This document shows, in pieces, positions 1-8,806 of a stretch of 64,000 nucleotides of DNA. How positions within the stretch are numbered: position 1 is the first letter of the stretch; the number at the start of each line of letters is the position of its first letter. The DNA is from GCA-2683825 sp965662355 (GTDB lineage Bacteria > Planctomycetota > UBA1135 > GCA-002686595). The notes under the pieces are model-generated. The model saw only the letters and a list, made by a program, of their open reading frames with translations, had not been told where the DNA came from and did no database searches. The translations under genes and the position numbers were made by a program. The stretch spans positions 1 to 64,000 of the forward strand of contig CBFIHP010000012.1 in the NCBI GenBank assembly GCA_965662355.1, given 5' to 3'.

Positions 1-80
1 CGCGCGAGTTCTACGACATCGAGGCGCTCTACGGTGAGTGCCCTCGCGTGGACTGGCAGTCGGTCGAAGTGCCCGCCTAG
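1..80 (+). CDS. C-terminal end of an unidentified protein (5' truncated by window)
   Basis: An open frame enters from the left edge and stops at TAG 78-80. It encodes 25 visible residues ending DWQSVEVPA. There is too little sequence to assign a family. It converges on the exonuclease gene on the other strand, with about 50 bases between the stops. It may be spurious, but no stop interrupts it and its codon use is GC-rich like the neighbours. Confidence 0.45.
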   Translation, partial: REFYDIEALYGECPRVDWQSVEVPA

Positions 81-130
81 CCTCGTCGCTGCATGCCCCG
101 GGGAAATGGGGCGTCGGGCCGGGTGGAAAG

Positions 131-817
131 CTAGCGGAACAGAGGCAGCACGGTCTCGCGCAACTTGTCGAACAACTGCGCCGTGGCTCGCACGTCGCGC
201 AGGCAATACTCACCAATCTCGTCGATACGGCCCTCGCGGTAATAGCGTGCAACCTGACTGCCATCGATCGAGCCCTTGGGGCTTTCGATATCGAAGCGTC
301 GGCACCAGTAGTCGAGGGAGAAACGCTCCCTCCAGGAACCGTAGAAGGTCAGGAGCTCGATCAAGTCCGTGTGTGACTCGAGGGAGCTGAAGCGCGGGCC
401 GCAGAGATTGCGGGAGGGCTTCACCCCCAGCATCGCGGAGCGGATCATCAGGATCGGGCCGTCGTATCCTCGACCGTTGTACGAAACCAGGCGCGGGCGT
501 TTTCGGTCGACGATGTCCCAGAAGCGCTCGAGCAGCTCGGTTTCTTCGCCGCGGAAGATGTCCGAATTGGGAACGCGCTCCCACTCGTGCTGATCTTCGT
601 GCTTGCCTTCCATCAAGCACAGGCCGCGGTCCTTCTCGAGGTTCCACATGCCGATCGCGCAGATCTTCCCCAGGCCGGGGAAGAGCGCAGTGCGATCGGG
701 AATGGACTCGCGATCCTCGTCGTCTCGTGCACGGTTGAGGAGATAGCCGCGGGTTACCTCGTCGACTTCCTCCCACCGAAACCCAGCTACCTCGATGTCG
801 TAGGCGATGGTCGGCAT
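131..817 (-). CDS. Predicted DEDDy 3'-5' exonuclease (PolB exonuclease-like, RNase H fold)
   Basis: This 228-aa protein matches the family of predicted exonucleases related to the proofreading domain of family-B DNA polymerases. The three acidic exonuclease motifs are in order: YDIEVAG near the N-terminus (D-x-E), SYNGRGYDGP in the middle (Exo II type) and YCLRDVRA near the C-terminus (Y-x3-D, Exo III type). This gives the DEDDy metal-binding set. No polymerase domain is attached, so it is a stand-alone nuclease, probably cytoplasmic and acting on DNA or RNA 3' ends. It stands alone, upstream of the metalloprotease gene in sequence but transcribed separately. Family assignment is good; substrate is unknown. 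Confidence 0.8.
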   Translation of the reverse strand: MPTIAYDIEVAGFRWEEVDEVTRGYLLNRARDDEDRESIPDRTALFPGLGKICAIGMWNLEKDRGLCLMEGKHEDQHEWERVPNSDIFRGEETELLERFWDIVDRKRPRLVSYNGRGYDGPILMIRSAMLGVKPSRNLCGPRFSSLESHTDLIELLTFYGSWRERFSLDYWCRRFDIESPKGSIDGSQVARYYREGRIDEIGEYCLRDVRATAQLFDKLRETVLPLFR

Positions 818-911
818 GCGTGCATGCTAGCCCGAATACCTCACCACCACCCGGCGTAAACGCCGTACCGGCCCGCCATTTCCGACGGCTTGGTCATACT
901 TGGCCCTGGGC

Positions 912-3134
912 TCAGGCGCTCGGTGCCGCCGGCCGGGTGCGCCAGCTGCGGATCTTCACGACAAGCAGCACGAAGAGCACCCACCAGATGCCGACGAAGA
1001 TCTCCTTCGGCCCCTGTGGCCCCTGGAAGGGAACCATGTAGCAGCCGCCGCCACCGGAGCCGTTGAATGTGAACGAGGAGGCCAGGACGCCGGATTGGCT
1101 CGTGCCCATGTCGCGCACCATCACGCTGACCGTTCCCGCGGTGTGCGCGGGGGTCTCCACCGTCAGGGTATTGGCATCGACGAAGGTCACGCTCAGCGCC
1201 ACGGTCCCGCCGAGCCCGGTCAAGGGATCGCTCCCGAAGTACACGCCGGTGACACCATTGGCGAAGTTCGATCCGACGATGGTGAGCGTGTCCCCACCGG
1301 CGACTCCGCCGGCGGCGGGATCGACGCTGCTCAGAAGCGGATCGGGTCCCGAAGCGAAGGTAAACACACTCGTCGCCAGGCCCAGGTCCGGGTTCTCGAG
1401 TTCGAGCATGTAGGGGCCGCCAACCGTGCCCGCGGCCGTCGTGAACGAGACCTGGCTCGAATCGACGAAGGTGACGGCTCCCTGGGTCACGCCATCGATG
1501 CGGGCCACGACTCCGCTCTGAAAGTCCTGACCGGTGATCGTGACCACCGTGCCTCCGCTGAATTCGCCGGAGATCGGGAAGACAGCGCCAACCATGGGGA
1601 CGTTCTGCGATTGAAAGCCATTCGAAAGCCTGCCGTCGAGCCCGGAGCCATCGAAGACGACGACGTCGTGCATGTCCTCGACGGTGGCGAGCGTCGTCAG
1701 TGTGATCGTTGTCGAGTTGACGACCGTGGTCCCACCGATGCCGTCGGTGTAGATCTGATCGCCGATGACAATTCGGTTGCCAGCGCTGAAATTGGTACCG
1801 GTCAGCGTCAGGTTGGTCCCCCCGGCGCGCGGCCCACTGCCGGGCACGCAGTTCGTGACGGTCGGCGTGGGGTTGGTGATCTCGAGCCCACCCGGGAGAA
1901 TCGCGACGTCTCCCGAGGAATTGATGTACGTCACGTCGACGTGCCCGAGTACCTCCCCCATCGGCACGGTGACCTGGAAGTTCACCTGTGAACCAAAAAA
2001 CGAAGGGGCGCTGAAAAGGACGTCCGCATCACTACACGAGAACTCCACCGGGCTTGTGAAAAGCCCCGTGCCGTGCAGGACCAGGTTGGTGCTGGCCCCG
2101 GCGGTCACGCGCAGCGGAAAGCGATCGCTGCTTGTCCCCAGGTTCACAAGAACATCAGGGTCGACCAGGAGCGTGCCCATCGCGACCGTTTCGGTGGTCG
2201 CTATCGTCGCCTGTGTCATGTAGACGGCCGGCTCGAACGTGGTCTCGATGAAGTACCCGCCGCCGAGGTTGTTGATGTCCACCGGCGCATCACCAAAGCC
2301 GCCAGGCGATCCCATGGGAACCGCGTAGACGTCATAGGTGCCAGGCTCCATACCCGGCAGGGTGAACTCTCCCGAGGTGTTCGTGAGAATTGCCGCTGCC
2401 GTACGCCCTGTGTTCGCATCTGTTGCCACGACGTACGCACCCGCCACGCCGAAGAGACTGGATTGACGCAGAACGGTGCCGGTGATTCGACCGTAGGTAC
2501 CGCTGGGATAGGAGTCGCGCAAACCACGGAGGTCGTCCGCAGAGATCGAGCGGTGCAGAAGCACCGTCGGATCGACGTAGGGATACATGGAGGATCCCAT
2601 GTACGCGGAGTGATTCAGGCCGAGAAGGTGGCCCAGCTCGTGCACGCCGACGTCCCCGACGTCGAAACGCCCGCTCTCTCCCGAGGTCGTGAAGTTCCAT
2701 CCCATGCCGTTGTAGAGGATGTCTGCATCGACGATGTTGCCGCCTCCCTGAAAGAAAACGGGAGTGATCGCCACCGTCCCCGAGCCCATGGGGAAGAAGC
2801 CAGAACTGTTGGTCTCGTCGAAATAGATCAGGTGAATGTTGGCTGCCTGCCAATCGGTACGCGACTGCTGGGCGGGTGTCGTGTCCTCGATCATCATCGC
2901 GGATGTACCGGAGGCCGCATTCCACTCTTCGATGGCCATGCGCAGGGCGATTTCATCGCTGTCGTCGCCGATGTTGTCCGAACCCGCCGAGTTGATCGTG
3001 ATGCCGATGTTCGTCGGCGAAGCCCAGAACAGGGGCGTCTGATTCACCGGGTGGATCAAGCGCACGTGCGCCAGCCCGTAAAACGGCAACAACAAGATCC
3101 CGGCCAGGAGTACCAGGCGCTTCGTGCGGTCCAT
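912..3134 (-). CDS. Secreted matrixin-type zinc metalloprotease with IPT/TIG domains
   Basis: This 740-aa protein has an N-terminal signal or membrane segment (residues 5-22). A metzincin-like domain carries HELGHLLGLNH at 165-175, with the three zinc histidines and catalytic Glu. SSMYP (181-185) fits the Met-turn. A carboxypeptidase-regulatory-like domain follows (about 216-275), then three or four immunoglobulin-like IPT/TIG repeats to about residue 690, each with a G-G-T-x-L/V-T-I/L core. The tail has GSGGGGC, one hydrophobic helix and a basic end (RSWRTR), like tripartite C-terminal sorting signals. It should be an envelope-anchored or secreted protease. Its ATG directly follows the TAG of the upstream 192-aa gene, so the two are probably translated together. 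Confidence 0.82.
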   Translation of the reverse strand: MDRTKRLVLLAGILLLPFYGLAHVRLIHPVNQTPLFWASPTNIGITINSAGSDNIGDDSDEIALRMAIEEWNAASGTSAMMIEDTTPAQQSRTDWQAANIHLIYFDETNSSGFFPMGSGTVAITPVFFQGGGNIVDADILYNGMGWNFTTSGESGRFDVGDVGVHELGHLLGLNHSAYMGSSMYPYVDPTVLLHRSISADDLRGLRDSYPSGTYGRITGTVLRQSSLFGVAGAYVVATDANTGRTAAAILTNTSGEFTLPGMEPGTYDVYAVPMGSPGGFGDAPVDINNLGGGYFIETTFEPAVYMTQATIATTETVAMGTLLVDPDVLVNLGTSSDRFPLRVTAGASTNLVLHGTGLFTSPVEFSCSDADVLFSAPSFFGSQVNFQVTVPMGEVLGHVDVTYINSSGDVAILPGGLEITNPTPTVTNCVPGSGPRAGGTNLTLTGTNFSAGNRIVIGDQIYTDGIGGTTVVNSTTITLTTLATVEDMHDVVVFDGSGLDGRLSNGFQSQNVPMVGAVFPISGEFSGGTVVTITGQDFQSGVVARIDGVTQGAVTFVDSSQVSFTTAAGTVGGPYMLELENPDLGLATSVFTFASGPDPLLSSVDPAAGGVAGGDTLTIVGSNFANGVTGVYFGSDPLTGLGGTVALSVTFVDANTLTVETPAHTAGTVSVMVRDMGTSQSGVLASSFTFNGSGGGGCYMVPFQGPQGPKEIFVGIWWVLFVLLVVKIRSWRTRPAAPSA

Positions 3135-3713
3135 CTAGTGCCCCCTCTTCTTCGCCAAGCCTCGCTCGATGTCGGCGACGACCTCGGCGTAGTCGTACAC
3201 GGCGCGCCCAACAGGATTCTGCGGTGAACCGGTCCATGGGTTGATCAACGTCACGTCCGAGGCGTCGCGGGACAGGCGCTTGCTTCCGTCCGACATGCGG
3301 GTGATGTCGAACTTGCCCTGGGCAAGTCCGATGGGCATGCGCAGTCCGTTCGTGCTCTCACTCGTCAAGAAGAACAACGACGTGTCGCCCTCGAAGACCA
3401 TCGGCATACCGGCCAGCAGCATGCCACTGCCGTCCTCACGAACGCCACCGGGCAGGCAAATGGTCCGATAGGTTTGATCGGACCCCTCGAAGGTGCGATT
3501 GACCTCGAGAAGGTACTCCGTCGCCACCACACCATCGATCTCGATCGTGCGGGAAGTGAGGATGTTCCCCTCCACGATCAGGGCGGAATTGAAGGCCAGG
3601 TCGGAGACTTCGAGACGAACCGCGGTGCCAGCACTGACTCCGTCAGCACGAAAGAAGGGACCGGCGACGAAATAGGCGAGCGCAGCCAGGCCGCAAACGA
3701 GAAGCGAGCGCAT
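3135..3713 (-). CDS. Exported protein of unknown function, partner of the metalloprotease
   Basis: This 192-aa protein starts with a signal peptide (MRSLLVCGLAALAYF). The mature part has a beta-rich pattern with the phrases LIVEGNILTS and TICLPGGVREDGSG. I recognise no domain. It is the first gene of a two-gene unit: its TAG (3137-3135) is followed without a gap by the ATG of the metalloprotease, which implies translational coupling. A role in processing, inhibiting or carrying a substrate for the protease is possible but is inference from adjacency only. Confidence 0.7.
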   Translation of the reverse strand: MRSLLVCGLAALAYFVAGPFFRADGVSAGTAVRLEVSDLAFNSALIVEGNILTSRTIEIDGVVATEYLLEVNRTFEGSDQTYRTICLPGGVREDGSGMLLAGMPMVFEGDTSLFFLTSESTNGLRMPIGLAQGKFDITRMSDGSKRLSRDASDVTLINPWTGSPQNPVGRAVYDYAEVVADIERGLAKKRGH

Positions 3714-3881
3714 GATGCCTTGCGTGGGTACGGGGACGAGGTGGGAAAAGAGTTCCGCGCACGAAGTGCAGGTCCACGGGCGCGGGGGTCGGCAACCATC
3801 GACCCTGAGAATTGGCTCTCTTTAGGGGATGTTCAGCCGGGTAGGTTTCTTGCAGACACCTTTCCCCAGTCCCCAGAAACA

Positions 3882-4184
3882 ATGGACGCCTTCCACATCA
3901 TCGACAAGCTCTGTGAACGCTACGGAGTCTCCCTGGAATTCGGGCGCCGCATCCAGCCCTTGGTGGAGCGCGCAGGAAGGGTGCGGCCAGATCTCAAGGT
4001 ACGCATCCTTGAGATGGTCGAACGCAGCTTTGTCGAGGAGGCACGCCGTCAAAAAGAACGTAGCCCCATGAAGAATCTCGACCCCGGAGATCGCAAAGTT
4101 CTCATCACTGTTGCCGCCGTGCTCCACGGCTGGAAACCGCCTTTCTGGCTCACGCCGAAGAAGGGCAGAGTGGAAGAGGGTTGA
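3882..4184 (+). CDS. Small hypothetical protein, 100 aa
   Basis: The frame is open from 3474, but its first 136 codons lie over the antisense exported-protein gene, so I start at the ATG at 3882 (MDAFHIIDKL). The protein is helical and charged, with the conserved-looking blocks RIQPLVERAGRVRP and LHGWKPPFWL near the C-terminus, and no membrane segment. I do not recognise the family. It converges on the cupredoxin gene. The hairpin at 4261-4295 lies between the stops and could serve both. Confidence 0.6.
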   Translation: MDAFHIIDKLCERYGVSLEFGRRIQPLVERAGRVRPDLKVRILEMVERSFVEEARRQKERSPMKNLDPGDRKVLITVAAVLHGWKPPFWLTPKKGRVEEG

Positions 4185-4260
4185 GTGCGGGTCCGCGTTG
4201 ATTGCGAGGGGTGAAGCAGCTACGCCCCCTTCCTCCAACGATCACAACGAGCAAATAGAA

Positions 4261-4295
4261 AAAGGCGCCACCCCCAGTCGAGAGGTGACGCCTTT
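4261..4295 (-). terminator. Intrinsic terminator of the cupredoxin gene
   Basis: AAAGGCG (4261-4267) pairs with CGCCTTT (4289-4295), and CACC (4269-4272) pairs with GGTG (4284-4287), with one mismatch between the two blocks. Read on the minus strand, the stem is followed by a T-rich run (CGCCTTTTTCTATTT). It sits just past the cupredoxin stop codon and would end the respiratory gene run. The plus-strand side is less T-rich, but it may also stop the 100-aa gene. Confidence 0.75.
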
Positions 4296-4314
4296 GTTCT
4301 TGGAACCCTGGGCC

Positions 4315-5061
4315 CTAGCGGCGGCGCTTCTTCTTCTTTTTCTTCGCACCGACCTTGTGGACCAGCTCCGCGGTCCCGCCCGCGGTGACGCTGATCTTCT
4401 TTTCGGCCTTGCCCTTGCCGAGCTCTTCGTGCCACCAGTTGACGGTATAGTCACCGGCCGGGAGATTTTCGATCTTGAAGTTGCCGTTCTCGTCGCTGAC
4501 GGCGTAGTGCGTCGCGTCCGTGACGAAGATAAAACCCTTCATCCAGGGGTGAACGTCGCACTTGACGGGAATCGTCTCGGCCTTGTCGAGGACCTGCTCC
4601 ATCGAGTTGCCACCGGCGACGTTCTTGTTCTCGGGCTTGTTCTTCTTCGGGAACGTGTGGACGTTGTGGGTGGTGCCGTCCGAGTTGGCGAACTTGACCG
4701 TCGCCCCTTTGGGGATGACCACGACGTGCGGGCTGAAGCGGCAGCCCATTTGATCGACCACGAAGGGCTCGCTGGGGATCTTGGGCGTGACGCCGGCGGC
4801 CTTGATGGTCATCACGACGTTAGCGACACCGCCCTTGGCATCGATCAGAAGCGTGTTGTCCTTCAGCTTCATCTCACCATGGTCGTGGCAGCCCTTGGTC
4901 TGCTCTTCCTTGGAGATCGAGATGTCCGGCTTGGGGGCGGGCTTCTTGCCCTCCCAGAGGACCTGCCCCTGGATCGTGCCCGTGGTTTCGTCCTTCGAGT
5001 TCTTGTTGTCGCCGAGCGCGCCTAGGGCGAGTGCGGCCGTCAGGATGGTCAGAGCGTTCAT
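4315..5061 (-). CDS. Exported cupredoxin-like protein with a polybasic C-terminus
   Basis: The ATG at 5061 gives 248 aa with a short signal peptide (MNALTILTAALALGALG); the longer frame upstream is unlikely. A carboxypeptidase-regulatory/cupredoxin beta-sandwich is visible. Candidate copper ligands are H132 in TTHNVHTF and C168, H171 and M174 in KCDVHPWM. CHDH at 58-61 could be a second metal site. A second sandwich (about 185-235, GNFKIENLPAGDYTV) is regulatory-domain-like. The last nine residues are six Lys and three Arg. The gene lies 136 bp downstream of the octaheme cytochrome c on the same strand, which suggests a periplasmic electron acceptor for the complex. Copper binding is likely but unproven. 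Confidence 0.78.
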   Translation of the reverse strand: MNALTILTAALALGALGDNKNSKDETTGTIQGQVLWEGKKPAPKPDISISKEEQTKGCHDHGEMKLKDNTLLIDAKGGVANVVMTIKAAGVTPKIPSEPFVVDQMGCRFSPHVVVIPKGATVKFANSDGTTHNVHTFPKKNKPENKNVAGGNSMEQVLDKAETIPVKCDVHPWMKGFIFVTDATHYAVSDENGNFKIENLPAGDYTVNWWHEELGKGKAEKKISVTAGGTAELVHKVGAKKKKKKRRR

Positions 5062-5197
5062 TGCAGTGTCTCTTCGAAGAGAAATCGGTTCGTGTTCTTT
5101 TATTCGACCGACAAGAAGGTCCGGATCGAATACGTCCTGGAATTCGAAAGCGCTAGTCCCAAAAAGGGAACGCCTCGAGTGAGTCGATGGGGGCCTG

Positions 5198-8100
5198 TCA
5201 GTTTCGCGGAGCGGAGCGATCCAGGTTGTACAACCAGAGCAAAACGGCCTCAATTTGCTCGCGAGAGGGAACGGGGAGGTATTCCTGCCACTGGAGTGAG
5301 TCCAGGGCGAAGTTGGCGGGCATCGTGGTACCCGGGTAGATCCTTCCGGGATCGATCATCCACTGACGCGTCCATTCGGGACGGAGTCGTTCCCGGGAAT
5401 GATCGAGATCCGGCGCCCAGGCAACAGGCGTGTCCTGGGTGGGCGGCCTGCCGCGCAGGAAGTGACACTGGATACAGTTCGGGCCCCCACCGTCGGTGGC
5501 CAGCTGGTGCACCTGGTTGAAGAAGTCTTCGTCGCTGCCGAGGATCGCCTCGAGAACGCTCGAGCTGCGCTGCATGATCGCCTCGTAGCTCGATCCGTTG
5601 CGGGCATCCATGGCAAAGCCCAATTCGTCGCCGTAGCGCAGGAGCTCGTCCAGACCGGTCGCGATGGAGATTGCGTTGCCCGCGGCAATTCCGGCCACGG
5701 TCTTTTCGTTCGTCTTGAAACCAGCGGAGACCATGGCCTGCGCCAGGGTGTCCACGGTCTGCTCCTGCGTGACCATCAGCTTGTTCGCGTAACGCGAGGG
5801 CCAGTCCTGATCCGCCTTGTTCGCGAAGTAATCCGCAATCGCGGCGGCTTCGCCGTCGTCGTAGTGGAAGGTCGGCATCTTGACCCGGATCTGCTCGCGC
5901 AAGGGGACCGGATCGAGCAGGAAACTGTAGAACCACTCGGGTTGCAGCTTGACGCCCTCGTCCAGCAAGACCGGCGGCGCAAAGGTCCAGCGCAACTTCT
6001 CGTAGGCCTCTTCCCCATAGACGCGGCGCTCGCCGTCGACGTCCTCTACCGCCTCGTCGTCGAACGAGCCAAAGAGGTAGTACTCGGTGATGACCGGCAC
6101 GAGATCACCGCCCCAGGCGGGCTCGACGATGCGCACACTGCTGACGTCCTCGACGATGATCGGCGATCCGCCGACGTCACCGAAGCCGGGCGCGGGGCGC
6201 TCCAGTCGAATGAGAATCTCGGCGATCTCCTCCTCGTAGTACTCTTGCCAATCCGCAGCCCAGGCCTGGAAGTCGCCGCCGACAGGAGGCGGCATGGGAT
6301 CGATGTCCTCGTCGATGGACAGGAACGACCCGCGGACCTGGTGCAGCTGGCCCTCTTCATCGGCGAACTCGATCAGGGCCGGCTCGATCACATGGCAACC
6401 CGCGCAGTTCTTCTGACGAATGGCGCGCAGGCCCTTGTCCATGGCGAGCTTCTCGGGCGAGGGCACCATCTTGGCGGTCGGCACCTCGTCATCGACGAGA
6501 CCCCCGACGAAGCACGTGATGGCCTCGATCTCTTCCTCGGTTAAGTTGAACCAGGGCATCTTCAAGCGCTCGGTCGGGTTCTTGACCTTGCGACGATCGT
6601 AGATGCGCGGGTTGCGTAGCTTGTTCTCGAGGAAGTTCTCTCGGTACTCGTGGAACTCCGTTTTCTGGCGGTAGTCCCAGCCGTGCTGTTCCGCAAGAAT
6701 CTGGGGCAGGAAGCCGAAGTCGAGCTTGTCGATGGTCTTCGAGGCCCAGGAAGTCAGCTCGGCGCCGATCGGTTGCGCATCCTCGAGCCCCGGAATCTCG
6801 TGGCACGAGTGGCAGCCTTGGGCCAGAACCCACTTCTCGCCCAGCTCCTTCAGTAGCACCTGATCGTCCGCCCACTCATTCTGGAAGAGGCGCTCGAGCT
6901 CGGCCGGCAGGGTGCGGTTGAAGAACCAGCGCGCTTGCTCTTCGAGCACGTCCCGCTTGTAAGGAACCTCTGCTGCGATCCAGGCGTCCGGAACATCCGC
7001 GAAGATCGCACTCTCGAAGATGTACGCCACGATGTCGGCGATGTCCTGATCAGGCAAACGAAGGTCGGGCATGCGCGTCTCGGCCCAGTAGCTCTCAGGA
7101 TCCTTGATCCACTGGAAGAGCCATTCGGGCGTGACCTTGCTCGCGACGCCGCGCAGGTTCGGTCCGTGCTCGTTCGTGCCGCGGTCCTTCTTGGTGAGGT
7201 CCGAGATGTAGCCGTCGAACTCCTCGTCGTCGGCATACTCCTGGGGCACCTCACCCTCGAACTCGCTCATGTTATGGCAGGCCGCGCACCCGGAGAGGCG
7301 GAAGAGCTCTTCCCCACGGGTCGCATCCCCATCGGGAGCCGCGGGCAGGCTGTCGGTCGAGGAACGATCCCAGATGAATGCCGCCACCGAAGCGATCGCG
7401 GAATCGGACCACTCGGGGCCCATCATCGCGCGGCCTTCGCCGTACTCCGAGTTGACCACGTTCACGTCGGGACCGTAGTTCTCCAGGTGGAAGATCTGCG
7501 GCATCCACGTCGAGGGCCGGAAGTCCTTCGGGTTCTTCACCCAGGCATCGACGAAGGGCTTGGTCGTCTTCTGCTGAATCGCAGCCAACGAGGGGCCGGG
7601 CCGGCGCTTCGTCGGGAACCAATCGACCTTGTGGCACGCGTAGCAGCCGTAGCGTTCGAAGAGCTGGAAGCCCTCGGTCACCTTCGGCGCCGCGGGCTCG
7701 ATGAGCTCCATCGTGTCCTTGTGGCACTGCACACAGCTGGCCTCGATGTAATTCGATTTCAGCATGGGATAGTCCCAGTAGTGCTGCTTGTGCCAGTGGT
7801 ACTTCTCGTACCACTCCTCGCCTTCCTCGAAGCTCGTCGCACGGTGATCGGTGCGCTGGAAGTTCAAGGCCTCGCCGGCGCCGCGATGGCAGATCGTGCA
7901 TCCGAAGTCGGTGAGCGGGTGCGGCGATTTGGCTGACAGATAGAGGTCGAGGTTCGGGTGCGAGGCGAACGGCTGGGCTTCGTCCTCGTACCCGGCGCGT
8001 TCGGTCGCCAGGTGACACGACTGGCACATGTCGATGCGCGGTTTCTTCGTGAAGTTCAACTCGAAAGTCAGCTCGGGCGGCATGACCTTGTTGACCTTCA

Positions 8101-8800
8101 GACTGGGCCCGATGAAGTCCAGCCCCGGGAAGTCGCGAATGATGTTGGCGATCTGGGTCGGCTTGTCCTTGGGGGCGATCGTCGCCAGCTTGACACGTGT
8201 GAGGTCGATGACCTTGGTGGCCGCCTTCATCTCCGACTCGATGTTGGTCAGCGCCTCGCTGAGCTTCTTGAGCTTCGTCACCTGATCTTCGAAGCGGGCA
8301 TCCCAATCTTTCTTGATGTTGCCCAGGCTGGCCATCGCATCTTCGTACGGCTTCAGGTTCGCGAGCTTTTGGGCATAGCCCTCGTCGTCTTCGCCGTGAT
8401 GGGCGCGAAACTCATCGACCAGAAAGCGTTCCCAGTTGTAGTTCTGCTTCGCCACTTTTTCGGCCTCGGTGGCCTTGTAGCGTTCGGCATCGATCAGCGT
8501 CAGCTCGTCCTCGCTCGCTGAGATCTCCGCGCTGCGGGCCGCGAGCCGTTCTTCGGCCTGGGCATATTCGCCCATCAGGCGCAATTCCGTCGACAGAGCC
8601 GTCTGGGCCGCTACCTGTTCGAGTTCCTCGTTCGCGCGCCGGATCTCGATCCGACGGAACTCCTTTTGGTACGTCTTCCAGGGACGGCTCCAGTCGTCGA
8701 TCACCATCCAGAACGCGCTGATCAGCAGCACGACACTGGAGATGGCAAACCAGAGATTCAGACTCCGAACGTGATAGTGGGTGTCGCCGCGATCAGCCAT
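5198..8800 (-). CDS. Membrane-anchored octaheme cytochrome c (1200 aa), Rieske/cyt b complex subunit
   Basis: Eight CxxCH heme-c motifs are visible at about residues 259, 301, 356, 386, 505, 663, 799 and 1109. The N-terminus has one membrane helix (about 16-34) followed by a long, highly charged, probably coiled-coil stretch (about 45-205). The heme region resembles several class-I cytochrome c domains in series: GPNLRGVASK then MPDLRLPDQ after heme 5, and TTMPAN after heme 8 as a possible Met-ligand segment. The gene starts six bases after the cytochrome b C-terminal gene, so it is surely in that operon and likely replaces cytochrome c1/f. Its length and heme number are far above those of c1 or f. 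It should face the periplasm and pass electrons to a small carrier. Confidence 0.88.
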   Translation of the reverse strand: MADRGDTHYHVRSLNLWFAISSVVLLISAFWMVIDDWSRPWKTYQKEFRRIEIRRANEELEQVAAQTALSTELRLMGEYAQAEERLAARSAEISASEDELTLIDAERYKATEAEKVAKQNYNWERFLVDEFRAHHGEDDEGYAQKLANLKPYEDAMASLGNIKKDWDARFEDQVTKLKKLSEALTNIESEMKAATKVIDLTRVKLATIAPKDKPTQIANIIRDFPGLDFIGPSLKVNKVMPPELTFELNFTKKPRIDMCQSCHLATERAGYEDEAQPFASHPNLDLYLSAKSPHPLTDFGCTICHRGAGEALNFQRTDHRATSFEEGEEWYEKYHWHKQHYWDYPMLKSNYIEASCVQCHKDTMELIEPAAPKVTEGFQLFERYGCYACHKVDWFPTKRRPGPSLAAIQQKTTKPFVDAWVKNPKDFRPSTWMPQIFHLENYGPDVNVVNSEYGEGRAMMGPEWSDSAIASVAAFIWDRSSTDSLPAAPDGDATRGEELFRLSGCAACHNMSEFEGEVPQEYADDEEFDGYISDLTKKDRGTNEHGPNLRGVASKVTPEWLFQWIKDPESYWAETRMPDLRLPDQDIADIVAYIFESAIFADVPDAWIAAEVPYKRDVLEEQARWFFNRTLPAELERLFQNEWADDQVLLKELGEKWVLAQGCHSCHEIPGLEDAQPIGAELTSWASKTIDKLDFGFLPQILAEQHGWDYRQKTEFHEYRENFLENKLRNPRIYDRRKVKNPTERLKMPWFNLTEEEIEAITCFVGGLVDDEVPTAKMVPSPEKLAMDKGLRAIRQKNCAGCHVIEPALIEFADEEGQLHQVRGSFLSIDEDIDPMPPPVGGDFQAWAADWQEYYEEEIAEILIRLERPAPGFGDVGGSPIIVEDVSSVRIVEPAWGGDLVPVITEYYLFGSFDDEAVEDVDGERRVYGEEAYEKLRWTFAPPVLLDEGVKLQPEWFYSFLLDPVPLREQIRVKMPTFHYDDGEAAAIADYFANKADQDWPSRYANKLMVTQEQTVDTLAQAMVSAGFKTNEKTVAGIAAGNAISIATGLDELLRYGDELGFAMDARNGSSYEAIMQRSSSVLEAILGSDEDFFNQVHQLATDGGGPNCIQCHFLRGRPPTQDTPVAWAPDLDHSRERLRPEWTRQWMIDPGRIYPGTTMPANFALDSLQWQEYLPVPSREQIEAVLLWLYNLDRSAPRN

Positions 8801-8806
8801 GACTCG

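Noticed and set aside
95..112. GCCCC/GGGGC stem between the first partial gene and the exonuclease stop
   Set aside because: Five pairs with a loop that is itself GC-rich and no T run; not distinguishable from chance in this DNA.
852..865. Small hairpin CGGCG-TAAA-CGCCG after the metalloprotease stop
   Set aside because: The stem is only five pairs with no T tract on the relevant strand, which is too weak to call a terminator.
900..3227. Plus-strand frames of 363 and 384 codons opposite the metalloprotease
   Set aside because: The metalloprotease has a signal segment, zinc motif and IPT domains. The opposite frames are shadows.
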